Origin: Paraperibacillus esterisolvens
GTDB lineage: Bacteria; Bacillota; Bacilli; Bacillales; DSM-1321
Assembly: GCF_046237625.1 (NCBI RefSeq)
Contig: NZ_CP143545.1
Coordinates: 434,001-498,000 of the forward strand
Direction of reading: 5' to 3'
DNA: 64,000 bases
Of the stretch, positions 34,851 to 43,612 are shown piece after piece. Within the stretch, counting starts at the first letter, position 1; the number at the start of each line of letters is the position of its first letter. Position numbers and translations under genes: made by a program. Under the pieces are notes generated by a model. It did not search any database, had not been told where the DNA came from, and worked only from the letters and a program-made list of their open reading frames with translations.

Positions 34851-35891
34851 ATGGTAACAGCTAAAGCGCGTGCAGTCGATGGTCCGGATCAACATTTTCG
34901 GGCTGCTGAGATTGAAAGACGTGACCTGGATGTACATGATATTTTAATTGAAATTAAATTTGCTGGAATCTGCCATTCGGACATCCATACAGCCCATGGC
35001 GAATGGGGTCCTGTGAACTATCCGCTTGTCCCTGGTCATGAGATTGCGGGATTCGTCACAGATGTGGGGAGCGGGGTCACAAAATATAAGGTTGGCGACC
35101 GGGTTGGAGTCGGCTGCATGGTGGATTCCTGCGGCGAATGTGTGAACTGCCGTAAAGGGGAGGAGCAATACTGCCTGAAAGGGAATGTCCCCACTTATGC
35201 CGGCGTCGATAAATACGGCGAGCCGACACAGGGCGGTTATTCCACTCATATCGTTGTAACGGAAGACTTCGTTGTCCGCATTCCGGATAACATCGAACTG
35301 GATGCTGCCGCGCCGCTATTGTGTGCGGGTATTACAACTTATTCACCATTAAACCATTGGAATGCCGGTCCAGGTAAGAAAGTAGCCGTTGTCGGCATGG
35401 GAGGCCTTGGGCATATGGCTGTCAAGATCGCACATGCCATGGGAGCGGAAGTCAGCGTCCTGTCCCGGACTCTTGGGAAAAAGGAAGACGGCCTGGAGTT
35501 TGGGGCCGAAAACTACTATGCCACAAGCGACCCGGAAACATTTAAGAAGCTGGCCGGATCCTTTGATCTGATCATCAATACGGTAAGTGCGAAGCTTGAC
35601 ATGGATGCCTATTTCAGCCTTCTTACGCTTGACGGCACTCTGGTGAACGTTGGTGCGCCTGCAGAACCATTATCGGTTAATGTATTCTCACTTATCGGCC
35701 ATCGCCGCTCATTCGCAGGCTCTATGATCGGCGGAATCCGTGAGACACAGGAGATGCTGAATTTCTGCTCAGAACATAGCATTATCCCGAATATTGAAAT
35801 TATCTCAGCCGACCAGATTGATGAAGCCTATGAACGCGTACTGGCTTCCGATGTGAAATATCGATTCGTGATTGACACCAGCACGATATAA
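34851..35891 (+). CDS. adhA: Zinc-dependent alcohol dehydrogenase (AdhA, cinnamyl-alcohol dehydrogenase type)
   Basis: A 346-residue medium-chain dehydrogenase. Catalytic zinc ligands include Cys41 (GICHSD) and His63-Glu64 (PGHE); the structural zinc site has Cys94, 97, 100 and 108 (CGECVNC ... YC). The nucleotide-binding turn is GMGGLGHMAVKIAHAMG. It likely reduces or oxidises reactive aldehydes with NADP(H), in line with the AdhR-type regulation upstream. Confidence 0.92.
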   Translation: MVTAKARAVDGPDQHFRAAEIERRDLDVHDILIEIKFAGICHSDIHTAHGEWGPVNYPLVPGHEIAGFVTDVGSGVTKYKVGDRVGVGCMVDSCGECVNCRKGEEQYCLKGNVPTYAGVDKYGEPTQGGYSTHIVVTEDFVVRIPDNIELDAAAPLLCAGITTYSPLNHWNAGPGKKVAVVGMGGLGHMAVKIAHAMGAEVSVLSRTLGKKEDGLEFGAENYYATSDPETFKKLAGSFDLIINTVSAKLDMDAYFSLLTLDGTLVNVGAPAEPLSVNVFSLIGHRRSFAGSMIGGIRETQEMLNFCSEHSIIPNIEIISADQIDEAYERVLASDVKYRFVIDTSTI

Positions 35892-35911
35892 GACTGAATA
35901 AAAAAAGATGG

Positions 35912-36315
35912 TGACCCCAAAAAGATAGAGAATTATATCCAGCTGCTGATTGGCGGGTATGAATCCGGTATTCTACCGGGCTCATACCTGCCGGTTTTTT
36001 CTTTATGCGCTTATAGTCATAATAATTTATATCTCTTTCTATTCTCGTTTTTCAGTCCCCGTATGAACGCAAATCTTCCCCGTAATACTACTCCTGCTTC
36101 ATTCATCCCAAAAAGTCTTCCATAAGTGAATTATCTAAACAGTGCCTATTTCGGGATATACCAGTGTTTTTTATTCACATATTAGGTGGTAATTCCAACC
36201 CTGATCAGAATAGATGTTGGTTGTGTACTCCGAGGCTTTTACTAAATCTAACGCTACTTCCAGGGGTTTTCCCCATACAGCCATTAGTTTGAATTCTTCA
36301 CTATATTCAGACATA
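35912..36315 (-). mobile_element. IS3-family (IS150-like) insertion sequence remnant
   Basis: The 558-base gap after adhA holds the 3' end of a decayed transposase on the minus strand, broken by stops and frameshifts. Recognisable pieces from right to left are NIYSDQGWNYH, SRNRHCLDNSLMEDFLG, INYYDYKRIKK and MSPVEYRIHTRQS, which are the DDE-domain end motifs of IS3/IS150 OrfB in the right order. The element ends at TGACCCCAAAAAG (35912), which resembles IS150-type terminal repeats. The other end and the 5' half are missing. It lies 20 bases from the adhA stop. Confidence 0.8.
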
Positions 36316-36449
36316 AATAAACACCCCAAGAGTTTCTGATTATGATGGTTTTTCCTCCGTGGATGAAGTGAAGCGGAGTGTGAGAGGAATGATTTATATG
36401 AATCCCGCTGAGAATAAGGGAGTGTGATTTTCAAGAAGGGGTGATTGTG

Positions 36450-37379
36450 ATGCATTGCCGCTCGACAGAAGAGCTTGAAAGTCTGGTGGCCGAGGCCAAG
36501 CCATATGCGGCGCACGGGAAGGCTGCCGATTATATTCCTGCACTCTCAGAGGTGAATGCCGAACTGCTGTCGGTTTCTCTCTTTTATCCGGATGGGTGCC
36601 ATTATACTGGCGGAGACGGAAACCAGGTCCTGACCCTGCAGAGCATTTCAAAGGTGGTAACACTTGCACTGGCCTTGATGGACAGAGGGGAGGAATATGT
36701 ATTTGACCGTGTGGGGCAGGAGCCGACAGGGGATCCGTTTAACTCCATTGCCAAGCTTGAGACAATGAATCCCTCGAAGCCCTTGAATCCAATGATTAAT
36801 GCAGGTGCCCTTGCTGTAACGAGCATGATCGGAGGAAGCAGTGTAGAGGAAAGGCTTGGAAGGATCCAGAATTTTATTAGGGAGATGACCGGAGGTGATG
36901 CGGCAGGCTTTAATGAAAGGATTGCCCTGTCTGAATATGAAACCTCCCATCTCAATCGGGCGCTCTGCTATTTTATGAAACAAAGCAAGGTCATCCAGGA
37001 AGATGTGGAAGGCCTGATGGAGCTGTACTGCAAGCAGTGCGCAATTGAAATGGACTGCCTCAGCCTGGCGAAAATGGGATGCGTATTTGCGATGGACGGC
37101 TTGAATACTATGACGGGAAAGCAGGTAATGCCTCCCGATGTTGCAAGGATCTGCAAGACCTTTATGGTAACCTGCGGCATGTATAATGCATCAGGGGAAT
37201 TTGCCATCAAGGTGGGTATCCCGGCAAAAAGCGGTGTATCCGGTGGGATCATGGGAGCCCTCCCAGGGAAATGCGGAATCGGCATATTCGGCGCAGCCCT
37301 CGATGAAAAAGGCAACAGCCTTGCAGGTGTGAAGCTGCTGGAATTCATGTCACAGAAATACTCATTAAGCATGTTCTAG
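36450..37379 (+). CDS. glsA: Glutaminase
   Basis: A glutaminase of 309 residues, the length I recall for B. subtilis YlaM (GlsA2). The enzyme hydrolyses glutamine to glutamate and ammonia and has a serine-beta-lactamase-like fold. The SxxK nucleophile motif is SISK (65-68); GDPFNSI, NPMINAGALAV, and GIPAKSGVSGGIM are also conserved. ATG 36450 follows AAGAAGGGGTG; the GTG at 36441 lies inside that site. The gene is monocistronic. Confidence 0.94.
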   Translation: MHCRSTEELESLVAEAKPYAAHGKAADYIPALSEVNAELLSVSLFYPDGCHYTGGDGNQVLTLQSISKVVTLALALMDRGEEYVFDRVGQEPTGDPFNSIAKLETMNPSKPLNPMINAGALAVTSMIGGSSVEERLGRIQNFIREMTGGDAAGFNERIALSEYETSHLNRALCYFMKQSKVIQEDVEGLMELYCKQCAIEMDCLSLAKMGCVFAMDGLNTMTGKQVMPPDVARICKTFMVTCGMYNASGEFAIKVGIPAKSGVSGGIMGALPGKCGIGIFGAALDEKGNSLAGVKLLEFMSQKYSLSMF

Positions 37380-37423
37380 AGGGGGGACAGTCCCTCATTT
37401 TACGGGTGCGGTTTATTTCCCGA
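37378..37423. repeat. Partial palindromic repeat after glsA
   Basis: GGGGGGACAGTCCCTCATTT followed at a distance by TTATTTCCCG: a degenerate copy of the dispersed family, overlapping the region where glsA transcription should end. Confidence 0.55.
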
Positions 37424-37426
37424 ACC

Positions 37427-37458
37427 AAAAAGCCCTTATCCACATAGGGTAAGGGCGG
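37427..37458 (-). terminator. Terminator of the HMCES/YedK-type gene
   Basis: On the minus strand CCCTTACCCTATGTGGATAAGGG-type hairpin followed by CTTTTTGG. Confidence 0.65.
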
Positions 37459-37486
37459 AAGGTTTCCCGGCTATGGCTCTTCTGCG

Positions 37487-38155
37487 TTACAGGCTGTTCA
37501 GCGGCCTCACCAGGTCCGGGGTGTTGTTTCGCGGTGAGTTGACGAGGGTGGAGACCTGGTATTTGTCCATTCTGTCGGCAGGATACGGAACGAGCAGGGA
37601 TTTCAGAACAGCTGCATCATGCAGTTCCGGATCAAGCCAGTCAGAATAGGCTTCTGGAGGCAGGATGACGGGCATGCGGTCGTGCACCTCCCGGGTCATG
37701 CTGTTTGCTTCTGTCGTGATGATGGTGCATGATCTGACCGGATTTTCGCCCTTATTCCAGTCATCATACAGTCCCGCAAAAGCGAAGGGCCCGCCATCTT
37801 TCATGATAAATCGGAAAGGCTGTTTCTCTTTGCCCTCCCGTTTCCATTCATAAAACCCGTCGGCAAGGATGAGACAGCGCTTGTGTCTGAGCGGCCCCTT
37901 GAAGCTCGGCTTAGTGTCGATTCCCTCGGAGCGGGCATTAATCATTTTATAGCCTATTTTTGCATCCTTGGCCCAAAATGGGATAAGGCCCCATCTCATT
38001 AAATTGCCCTGGCGAGCATTTCCTACAGCCGTGACGGCCAAGATATTCTGGCTTGGCGCAATATTATAATGAGGAATCAATTCCTCAGGGAAATCAAACT
38101 CAAATTTGGCCTGCAGCTGCTGCAGCCCCTCAGTAAGGGTATATCTTCCGCACAT
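37487..38155 (-). CDS. SOS-response-associated peptidase-like protein (YedK/HMCES)
   Basis: A 222-residue SRAP-family protein. It starts MCGRYTLTE; after Met removal Cys2 becomes N-terminal and forms the thiazolidine crosslink to abasic sites in single-stranded DNA. Other active-site segments are INARSEGI, GFYEWKREG and HDRMPVIL. It shields abasic DNA and may also release the crosslink. Complete and of normal length. No LexA box was recognised upstream. Confidence 0.92.
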   Translation of the reverse strand: MCGRYTLTEGLQQLQAKFEFDFPEELIPHYNIAPSQNILAVTAVGNARQGNLMRWGLIPFWAKDAKIGYKMINARSEGIDTKPSFKGPLRHKRCLILADGFYEWKREGKEKQPFRFIMKDGGPFAFAGLYDDWNKGENPVRSCTIITTEANSMTREVHDRMPVILPPEAYSDWLDPELHDAAVLKSLLVPYPADRMDKYQVSTLVNSPRNNTPDLVRPLNSL

Positions 38156-38232
38156 AAAATCACCTCATTACCATTTTACCCTCCTGAAATAATTACAATC
38201 TATCCCTGAAAAAGAGAATCAAAAAAATAACA

Positions 38233-38261
38233 TTGACATATACTGAAATATGATTTATCTT
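38233..38261 (+). promoter_or_regulatory. mhq operon promoter
   Basis: TTGACA (38233-38238), 17 bases, TATCTT (38256-38261): a good SigA-type promoter whose -10 is part of the MhqR-like box. Confidence 0.65.
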
Positions 38262-38343
38262 TAATTCAAGATATTTAAATTAAAAGTAACTTGTCTTGTT
38301 AGGACTTTTCTTTTTTTAAACTAATTATCTCAACTTCAAGACT
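38256..38343 (+). promoter_or_regulatory. Two MhqR-like operators
   Basis: TATCTTTAATTCAAGATA (38256-38273) is nearly identical to the MhqR box I recall (TATCTCGAATTCGAGATA type) and covers the promoter -10. A second, weaker copy TATCTCAACTTCAAGACT lies at 38326-38343. MhqR is a MarR-type repressor released by quinones and diamide. Its gene is not in the window. Confidence 0.7.
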
Positions 38344-38385
38344 TTTAATATGAATATTAATAAAACCATATAGGAGGAACACAAT

Positions 38386-38772
38386 ATGTTAGATACAGGC
38401 TTGCTGCTTATCAGGCTGGTGATTGGATTGATTTTTATGGCCCACGGAGCACAGAAACTTTTTGGCTGGTTTGGCGGATATGGATTGAAGGGAACAGGAC
38501 AGTGGTTTGATTCAATTGGAATGAAACCCGGCTATACGATGGCCCTTATGGCAGGCCTCAGTGAATTTGTCGGCGGATTCCTGTTTGCGTCAGGCATCTT
38601 CACCCTGGCAGGCTCTTTATTGATCATCGCTACCATGCTTGTAGCCATCTTCAAGGTACACGCTCCTAACGGCTTCTGGGCCACACAAAACGGATATGAA
38701 CTTAATTTCATCCTGATTGCAGTCGCAGCAGGAGTTGCGCTTACGGGACCGGGAGCTTACACGCTTTTATAA
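38386..38772 (+). CDS. mhqP: DoxX-family membrane protein (MhqP-like)
   Basis: A 128-residue integral membrane protein with four predicted helices, of the DoxX/SURF4 family. The conserved N-terminal LLIRLVIGLIFMAHGAQKLFG and GLSEFVGGFLFASG stretches match B. subtilis MhqP (YdfP). It is the first gene of the operon, right behind the MhqR-like box, and 37 bases before the dioxygenase gene. In B. subtilis it is part of mhqNOP, induced by hydroquinones and electrophiles; the molecular role is unclear. Confidence 0.85.
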   Translation: MLDTGLLLIRLVIGLIFMAHGAQKLFGWFGGYGLKGTGQWFDSIGMKPGYTMALMAGLSEFVGGFLFASGIFTLAGSLLIIATMLVAIFKVHAPNGFWATQNGYELNFILIAVAAGVALTGPGAYTLL

Positions 38773-38809
38773 AAACAAAATAAACCCCACACAACACGGA
38801 GGTATCATC

Positions 38810-39784
38810 ATGGAACTGAAAGGCATACACCACATTTCTGCTCTAACGGCAAAAGCTGCCGGGAATTATCAATTTTATACGGAGATTATGGGGATGCGCC
38901 TGGTTAAGAAAACAGTGAACCAGGATGATACCTCTGTATACCATCTCTTTTATGGAGATGATAAAGGTAATCCGGGGACGGAGTTGACATTTTTTGAAAT
39001 ACCTATGGCTGCCCGCACTCATGAAGGAGTGAACAGCATTTCGGCAACGTCCCTCAGGGTGGCAGATGACAGCGACCTTCAATACTGGAAGAAGCGCCTG
39101 CAGGATCACGGGGTGGAAACAGAAGGCATCAAGGAACGTGCCGGCCGCATGACGCTCGCCTTCCGCGATTATGAAGGAATGCGCCTGATTCTTGTATCAG
39201 ATGAAACAAACAAGGGTGTGTCAGCCGGAAATCCATGGGAGAAAAGTCCGGTCCCGGCCGAATATGCTATTCTCGGCCTTGGGCCGGTCATGCTGACGGT
39301 GAGTGATGCAGCGGCCACGGTGCGCATTCTCGCCGACCTCCTTGGTTTCCGAAAAAAAGGTTCGTATGCACCTTATACTATCGGACAGCCTGATATTTTA
39401 GTCTATGAAACAGGAGAAGGCGGCACAGGTGCCGAAGTGCATATTGAAGAGAGGAATGATCTGCCGAAAGAAAGGCTTGGCCGGGGCGGGGTGCATCATG
39501 TCGCTTTCAGGGTAGATAATGAGGAAGAAATGAGATCCTGGGTCCAGACACTAAAGGATGCGCGAATCGCAAGTTCAGGCTATGTGGACCGGTATTACTT
39601 CCGTTCCCTTTACTTCAGGGAGCCGAACGGCATCCTGTTTGAACTGGCGACAGACGGCCCGGGATTCGATACAGACGAAGAATTGGCACATTTAGGAGAA
39701 TCGCTCGCCCTGCCGCCGTTCCTTGAGGAAAGGCGCAGTGAAATCGAAGCAAAGCTGAAGCCTCTTGATACGAAGCTCCGTTAA
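38810..39784 (+). CDS. mhqO: Ring-cleaving dioxygenase, glyoxalase fold (MhqO-like)
   Basis: A 324-residue protein of two vicinal-oxygen-chelate modules. The first opens GIHHISALTAKAAGNYQFY. The second carries GGVHHVAFRV and the Glu of NGILFELATDGPGF, giving the His-His-Glu metal set of extradiol dioxygenases. Predicted to open hydroquinone or catechol rings. The start at 38810 follows GGAGG; the upstream frame overlaps mhqP. It is closely similar in layout to the next gene, suggesting duplication. Confidence 0.88.
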   Translation: MELKGIHHISALTAKAAGNYQFYTEIMGMRLVKKTVNQDDTSVYHLFYGDDKGNPGTELTFFEIPMAARTHEGVNSISATSLRVADDSDLQYWKKRLQDHGVETEGIKERAGRMTLAFRDYEGMRLILVSDETNKGVSAGNPWEKSPVPAEYAILGLGPVMLTVSDAAATVRILADLLGFRKKGSYAPYTIGQPDILVYETGEGGTGAEVHIEERNDLPKERLGRGGVHHVAFRVDNEEEMRSWVQTLKDARIASSGYVDRYYFRSLYFREPNGILFELATDGPGFDTDEELAHLGESLALPPFLEERRSEIEAKLKPLDTKLR

Positions 39785-39802
39785 AAAGAAAGGAGAATGA
39801 AG

Positions 39803-40750
39803 ATGGAGAAAAGAACTGCAGGAATTCACCATATCACAGCTATTGTCGGCAATCCTCAGGAGAATGTAGATTTTTATGCAGGCGTACTTGGCCTGCGTCT
39901 TGTTAAAAAGACAGTAAATTTCGATGACCCGGGGACGTATCATCTGTATTTCGGGGACGAAGCAGGAAGTCCCGGGACGATCATGACCTTTTTTCCATGG
40001 CCGGGTGCGTACAGGGGGAAAATTGGTGCCGGCCAGGTCGGGATCACGTCCTTCGCTGTGCCAATGGATTCACTCGGGTTCTGGGAGGAAAGGCTCCAGA
40101 AGCTCGAGGTACCTTTTGAAAAAACCATGAGGTTCGGCGAAGAGAGCCTGCAGTTCGAGGATCCGCATGGTCTTCGTTTAGAGCTGACGGCAAGAAGTGA
40201 AGGTCCGGAGGGCACCTGGTCCTTTGGCGGGGTTACCCCGGAGCATGCGATTAAAGGCTTTGCCGGAGCCGTCCTCTTCAGTGCGAGGCCGGATAGCACG
40301 ATGAAGATGCTGAGCGGCGGAATGGGCCTTGAGGAAATAGAAACAGAAGGCGATTATACAAGATTCAAGGCCCTTGCGGATATTGGGAATGTCATTGATG
40401 TCAAAAGGACAGAGCTCCCGGCAGGTACAATGGGGACAGGCATTGTCCATCATATTGCCTGGCGGGCGGAAGATTATGAAGATCATGAAAGCTGGAGGCA
40501 GTATATTGGGGATAAAGGCTATCAGGTCACCCCGATTGTGGACAGACAGTATTTCAATGCGGTATATTTCAGGGAAAAGGGTGGCATTCTGTTCGAGATC
40601 GCCACTGATCCGCCCGGCTTTGCCAAGGATGAGCCGCAGGAGGTAATGGGACAAAAGCTGCTGCTGCCGCCATGGCTTGAGGAAAGAAGATCACAGATAG
40701 AGGCTGGGCTGCTTCCTGCCGAACCTAGAGTACTGGAGGGGGATATATGA
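39803..40750 (+). CDS. mhqE: Ring-cleaving dioxygenase, glyoxalase fold (MhqE-like)
   Basis: A second dioxygenase of 315 residues with the same two-module layout: GIHHITAIVGNPQENVDFY at the start, TGIVHHIAWRAEDYEDHESW and GGILFEIATDPPGF towards the end. It shares its LGLRLVKKTVN-type segment with the upstream protein. ATG 39803 is used, since AGGAG is too close to ATG 39797. Its stop overlaps the next start (ATGA), as expected for a coupled mhqE-mhqD pair. Confidence 0.85.
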   Translation: MEKRTAGIHHITAIVGNPQENVDFYAGVLGLRLVKKTVNFDDPGTYHLYFGDEAGSPGTIMTFFPWPGAYRGKIGAGQVGITSFAVPMDSLGFWEERLQKLEVPFEKTMRFGEESLQFEDPHGLRLELTARSEGPEGTWSFGGVTPEHAIKGFAGAVLFSARPDSTMKMLSGGMGLEEIETEGDYTRFKALADIGNVIDVKRTELPAGTMGTGIVHHIAWRAEDYEDHESWRQYIGDKGYQVTPIVDRQYFNAVYFREKGGILFEIATDPPGFAKDEPQEVMGQKLLLPPWLEERRSQIEAGLLPAEPRVLEGDI

Positions 40751-41358
40751 ACATGAAGCATATTTTCAAGAAGGGTGCGGATCCGGCAGCACCGACACTG
40801 CTGCTCCTGCATGGGACGGGCGGTACCGAAGAGGACCTGCTGGGGCTTGCTGAGATTATCAATCCGGAATCCAATGTCCTGAGTGTGAGGGGCAGTGTAC
40901 TGGAAAACGGGATGCCTAGATTTTTCAGGCGCCTTGCTGAAGGCGTGTTCGATGAAGAGGATTTAATCCAGAGGACTGAAGAGCTCCGTGAATTCATTGG
41001 CAGCGCCGCGGCAGAGTACGGATTTGACGCGGGGAATGTGGTGGCGGTCGGCTATTCAAACGGCGCCAACATCGCGGGAAGCCTCCTTTTCCACTATGAA
41101 GCGGCACTCAGGGGGGCCATCCTTCACCATCCGATGGTGCCAAGAAGAGGAATCGTCCTGCCCGACCTGGCCAAAACACCGGTATTCATTGGGGCAGGCA
41201 AAAACGATCCGATCTGCCCGCCGCAGGAATCCATAGAACTCAGCACCTTCCTCCAGGAAGCAGGCGCAACGGTCGAACTTCACTGGGAAGAAAACGGACA
41301 CCAATTAACCCGTACTGAAGTAGATAAGGCTGCCGAGTGGTTTCGCAGGGAATTTTAG
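40747..41358 (+). CDS. mhqD: Carboxylesterase/phospholipase-type hydrolase (MhqD-like)
   Basis: A compact alpha/beta hydrolase (203 residues). Oxyanion segment LLLHGTGG near residue 20, nucleophile elbow GYSNGAN (about 102), acid in AGKNDPICP and His in ENGHQLTRTEV. In B. subtilis mhqD is induced by quinones together with mhqE. It probably hydrolyses ring-cleavage products or esters. It is the last gene of the four-gene operon and is followed by a palindromic repeat. Confidence 0.88.
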   Translation: MNMKHIFKKGADPAAPTLLLLHGTGGTEEDLLGLAEIINPESNVLSVRGSVLENGMPRFFRRLAEGVFDEEDLIQRTEELREFIGSAAAEYGFDAGNVVAVGYSNGANIAGSLLFHYEAALRGAILHHPMVPRRGIVLPDLAKTPVFIGAGKNDPICPPQESIELSTFLQEAGATVELHWEENGHQLTRTEVDKAAEWFRREF

Positions 41359-41386
41359 GGAAATGGGGGGGCTGTCCCCGTTTCCC
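41358..41386. repeat. Palindromic intergenic repeat (copy 1 after mhqD)
   Basis: GGGAAATGGGGGGGCTGTCC then CCGTTTCCC: near-perfect dyad directly at the mhqD stop; may terminate transcription although no T-run follows. Confidence 0.75.
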
Positions 41387-41435
41387 ATTCTATGAATGAA
41401 GTCATAGCAAAGGTTTTTAGCGACTTTAGGAAGCC

Positions 41436-41463
41436 GGGAAATAAGGGACTGGCCCCATTTCCC
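41436..41463. repeat. Palindromic intergenic repeat (copy 2 after mhqD)
   Basis: GGGAAATAAGGGACTGGCCC then CATTTCCC, 50 bases after the previous copy and 20 bases before the flavin reductase start. Confidence 0.75.
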
Positions 41464-41482
41464 GAATTTTGGGGGTGAAGCA

Positions 41483-42094
41483 GTGATTAGTCTGGATCCG
41501 AGTGTGTTAAATGAAAGGGAGAATTATAAGTTTTTGATTGGGAGTGTGATTCCCCGGCCGGTGGCGCTAGTGACGACGGTTTCGGCTGAGGGGGTCGTGA
41601 ATGCGGCGCCGTTCAGTTATTTCAATATTGTGAGTGCGAATCCGCCAATGGTTTCTATTTCCATTCAGCGGCGGAATGGGGAACAGAAGGATACGGCGAA
41701 GAATGCCTCACTGTCGGGTGAGATGGTGGTCCACATAACGGATGAAGATATCGTGGAAGCCTCAAATGAGACAGCAGCAGAACTGGATTACAATCACAGC
41801 GAAATTGAGCGTGCCGGATTCACCCTTATTCAGAGTACGGCCGTCAAGGTTCCCGGCATCCGAGAAGCCAAGGTCCGCCTCGAATGCAAGATTGAGAGGA
41901 TTATACCTTTGGGCGGGACCGGCGGCATACCGGGCTGTGATCTGCTTATTGGAAGAGTCTGCCGCTATCATATCGAGGAGCAGCTATATGAGAAAGGGAG
42001 AATCGACCCCCGGGGTCTGAAACCCGTCAGCCGTCTTGCGGGCAACAGCTATGCAAAGCTTGGCGAAATTTTTGATCTCGAGCGGCCGAAATGA
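41483..42094 (+). CDS. Flavin reductase-like FMN-binding protein
   Basis: A 203-residue FMN-binding split-barrel protein (flavoredoxin/DIM6-NTAB type). The beginning NYKFLIGSVIPRPVALVTTV and the AAPFSYFNIVSANPPMV stretch form the flavin site. It could supply reduced flavin or reduce quinones, which would fit its place after the mhq genes, but it is separated from them by two repeats and has its own GTG start with GGGGGTG. Confidence 0.85.
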   Translation: MISLDPSVLNERENYKFLIGSVIPRPVALVTTVSAEGVVNAAPFSYFNIVSANPPMVSISIQRRNGEQKDTAKNASLSGEMVVHITDEDIVEASNETAAELDYNHSEIERAGFTLIQSTAVKVPGIREAKVRLECKIERIIPLGGTGGIPGCDLLIGRVCRYHIEEQLYEKGRIDPRGLKPVSRLAGNSYAKLGEIFDLERPK

Positions 42095-42111
42095 AAAGAG
42101 GAAGAGGGAGC

Positions 42112-42429
42112 TCACTGCCCTCTTCCTCCTATTCGTTCCTGCAGCCCGCCGGCAATGATCCATACTGATTTCAGAAGGGTCAGGAACAGGCACAGCACCG
42201 CCAGAAGCCAGGCAAAGGCAAAAGCACGCCGCAGTGCCAGGGAATCCGGAGCTGCGGATAAAAAAGAAACAGCATCCATAATAAGAAGCGGTGCAGCCCC
42301 CATGAGGAATAGAATTACAAGGAAAATCCTCCACCAAAAGTTCCGCATATTGAGTGAATAGAAGACTCCGAGGACAGAAATCAAAAGAATGCCTAAACAA
42401 AAGGCTGTCCTGATCATTAAATCCATCAT
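42112..42429 (-). CDS. Small membrane protein, unknown
   Basis: A 105-residue protein with three predicted transmembrane helices (TAFCLGILLISVLGVFYSL, IFLVILFLMGAAPLLIMDAV, AFAFAWLLAVLCLFLTLL). I recognise no family. ATG 42429 follows GGAGGTG with six bases between; the frame extends to 42450. Convergent with the flavin reductase gene, divergent from the DUF402 gene. Confidence 0.65.
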   Translation of the reverse strand: MMDLMIRTAFCLGILLISVLGVFYSLNMRNFWWRIFLVILFLMGAAPLLIMDAVSFLSAAPDSLALRRAFAFAWLLAVLCLFLTLLKSVWIIAGGLQERIGGRGQ

Positions 42430-42554
42430 ATCTGGCACCTCCGTTCTCAAACAACTATAAATTGTTCAGAATATTACTAATTATTATTAAAAAGGCTGTC
42501 ACCTTTATCCTCTTTTTTGTTAAAATATCAAAAAGAAGAGGAAAGGGAGAGGCG

Positions 42555-43085
42555 ATGAAAAGGAAAAAAGCAGATCGGACAGATTGGCAGCGCTTGCTTC
42601 TGAACAGCTACGAATGCGGCAGCTCCAGCGACTATAAGGGAATGTGGACCAGGATAGACATGCACAAGATCCGCGAGCCTCTCCATGTAACATATGATGG
42701 AATCACTCAATGCATCGTTCAGGAGGGCTTCAGCTGGATCCAGCTGTTCCCGGAGGGGGAGCAGTACACCATTACCGCAGTCGTGAACACAGAAGGCCAG
42801 ATCATCCAGTGGTATATCGATGTCTGCTGGCAGCACGGCGTCTGTGAAAAAGGCATTCCCTGGTATGATGATCTATATCTTGACCTGGTCATCCTGCCTA
42901 CCGGGGAATACTATATCCTGGATGAAGACGAGCTTCAAGAAGCGCTCGAGCTCAGGCGCATTACCCAGGATCAATTCGATTCTGCCTATAAAACTCTTTC
43001 AAAACTCATCACCATGCATGAAAATGACAGCTTTCCGCTCCTTGAAACGTGTGAAAACTATAAATTGCCCATCCGGATAAAATAA
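42555..43085 (+). CDS. DUF402 nucleoside phosphatase-like protein
   Basis: A cytosolic protein of 176 residues in the DUF402 (FomD/NtdP-like) family. The signature PWYDDLYLDLVILPTGEYYI followed by LDEDELQEAL contains the conserved metal-binding Asp/Glu residues. Relatives such as staphylococcal NtdP hydrolyse nucleoside tri- and diphosphates. The start at 42555 follows GGGAGAGGCG. Single gene with a hairpin after the stop. Confidence 0.82.
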   Translation: MKRKKADRTDWQRLLLNSYECGSSSDYKGMWTRIDMHKIREPLHVTYDGITQCIVQEGFSWIQLFPEGEQYTITAVVNTEGQIIQWYIDVCWQHGVCEKGIPWYDDLYLDLVILPTGEYYILDEDELQEALELRRITQDQFDSAYKTLSKLITMHENDSFPLLETCENYKLPIRIK

Positions 43086-43089
43086 AGGA

Positions 43090-43122
43090 GGCATCAGCCG
43101 ATCATGCTGATGTCTTTTTCTG
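43090..43122 (+). terminator. Terminator after the DUF402 gene
   Basis: GGCATCAGC-CGATCAT-GCTGATGTC hairpin with a T-run. Confidence 0.78.
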
Positions 43123-43282
43123 TTTCCACATTTTTAACGTATCCCTTGCATAATGGGATAAAACTTATTTATAATCAATTTGTGAACATTTTGAAATGTC
43201 TGTCTATTCATAAGGGGGGATTCCTGCTCTAAACGAAATCGTACTGCTGCAATGTTTTTAAATCCGAGAGGGGGATTCACTA

Positions 43283-43612
43283 TTGGAAGCAAGGAAAATT
43301 AATTCAATTAATGAAAGCGATTACAGTAAAATTGCCAACTCAGCTGTGTTCAAAGAGCTGCTCTCTGAAAAGAAAAAGTTCATCATGCCTGTAACCATCT
43401 TTTTCTTCTGCTTTTATTTCGCTCTTCCTATTTTAACTTCTTATTCAACGGTATTAAATCATAAATTCATCGGCAGCATAACATGGGCCTGGGTGTTTGC
43501 ATTCCTGCAATTTGTCATGACCTGGGGGCTGTGCATGCTATATTCCAGGCGGGCTGCAAGATTTGACCGCCTGGCTGATAAGGTGATGCAGGAAAGGGGC
43601 CGCACATCATGA
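43283..43612 (+). CDS. DUF485 membrane protein (YwcB/YjcH-like)
   Basis: A 109-residue DUF485 protein with two hydrophobic segments (IFFFCFYFALPILTSY and TWAWVFAFLQFVMTWGLCML). It always accompanies acetate symporters in many bacteria (YjcH next to ActP in E. coli, YwcB next to YwcA in B. subtilis) and is thought to be an accessory subunit. TTG start after GAGGGGG. Its stop overlaps the start of the symporter by ATGA. Confidence 0.88.
   Translation: MEARKINSINESDYSKIANSAVFKELLSEKKKFIMPVTIFFFCFYFALPILTSYSTVLNHKFIGSITWAWVFAFLQFVMTWGLCMLYSRRAARFDRLADKVMQERGRTS

Noticed and set aside
36316..36515. Upstream part of the minus-strand frame at the IS remnant
   Set aside because: Only the portion below about 36315 resembles transposase; the rest overlaps the glutaminase start and is not protein-like.
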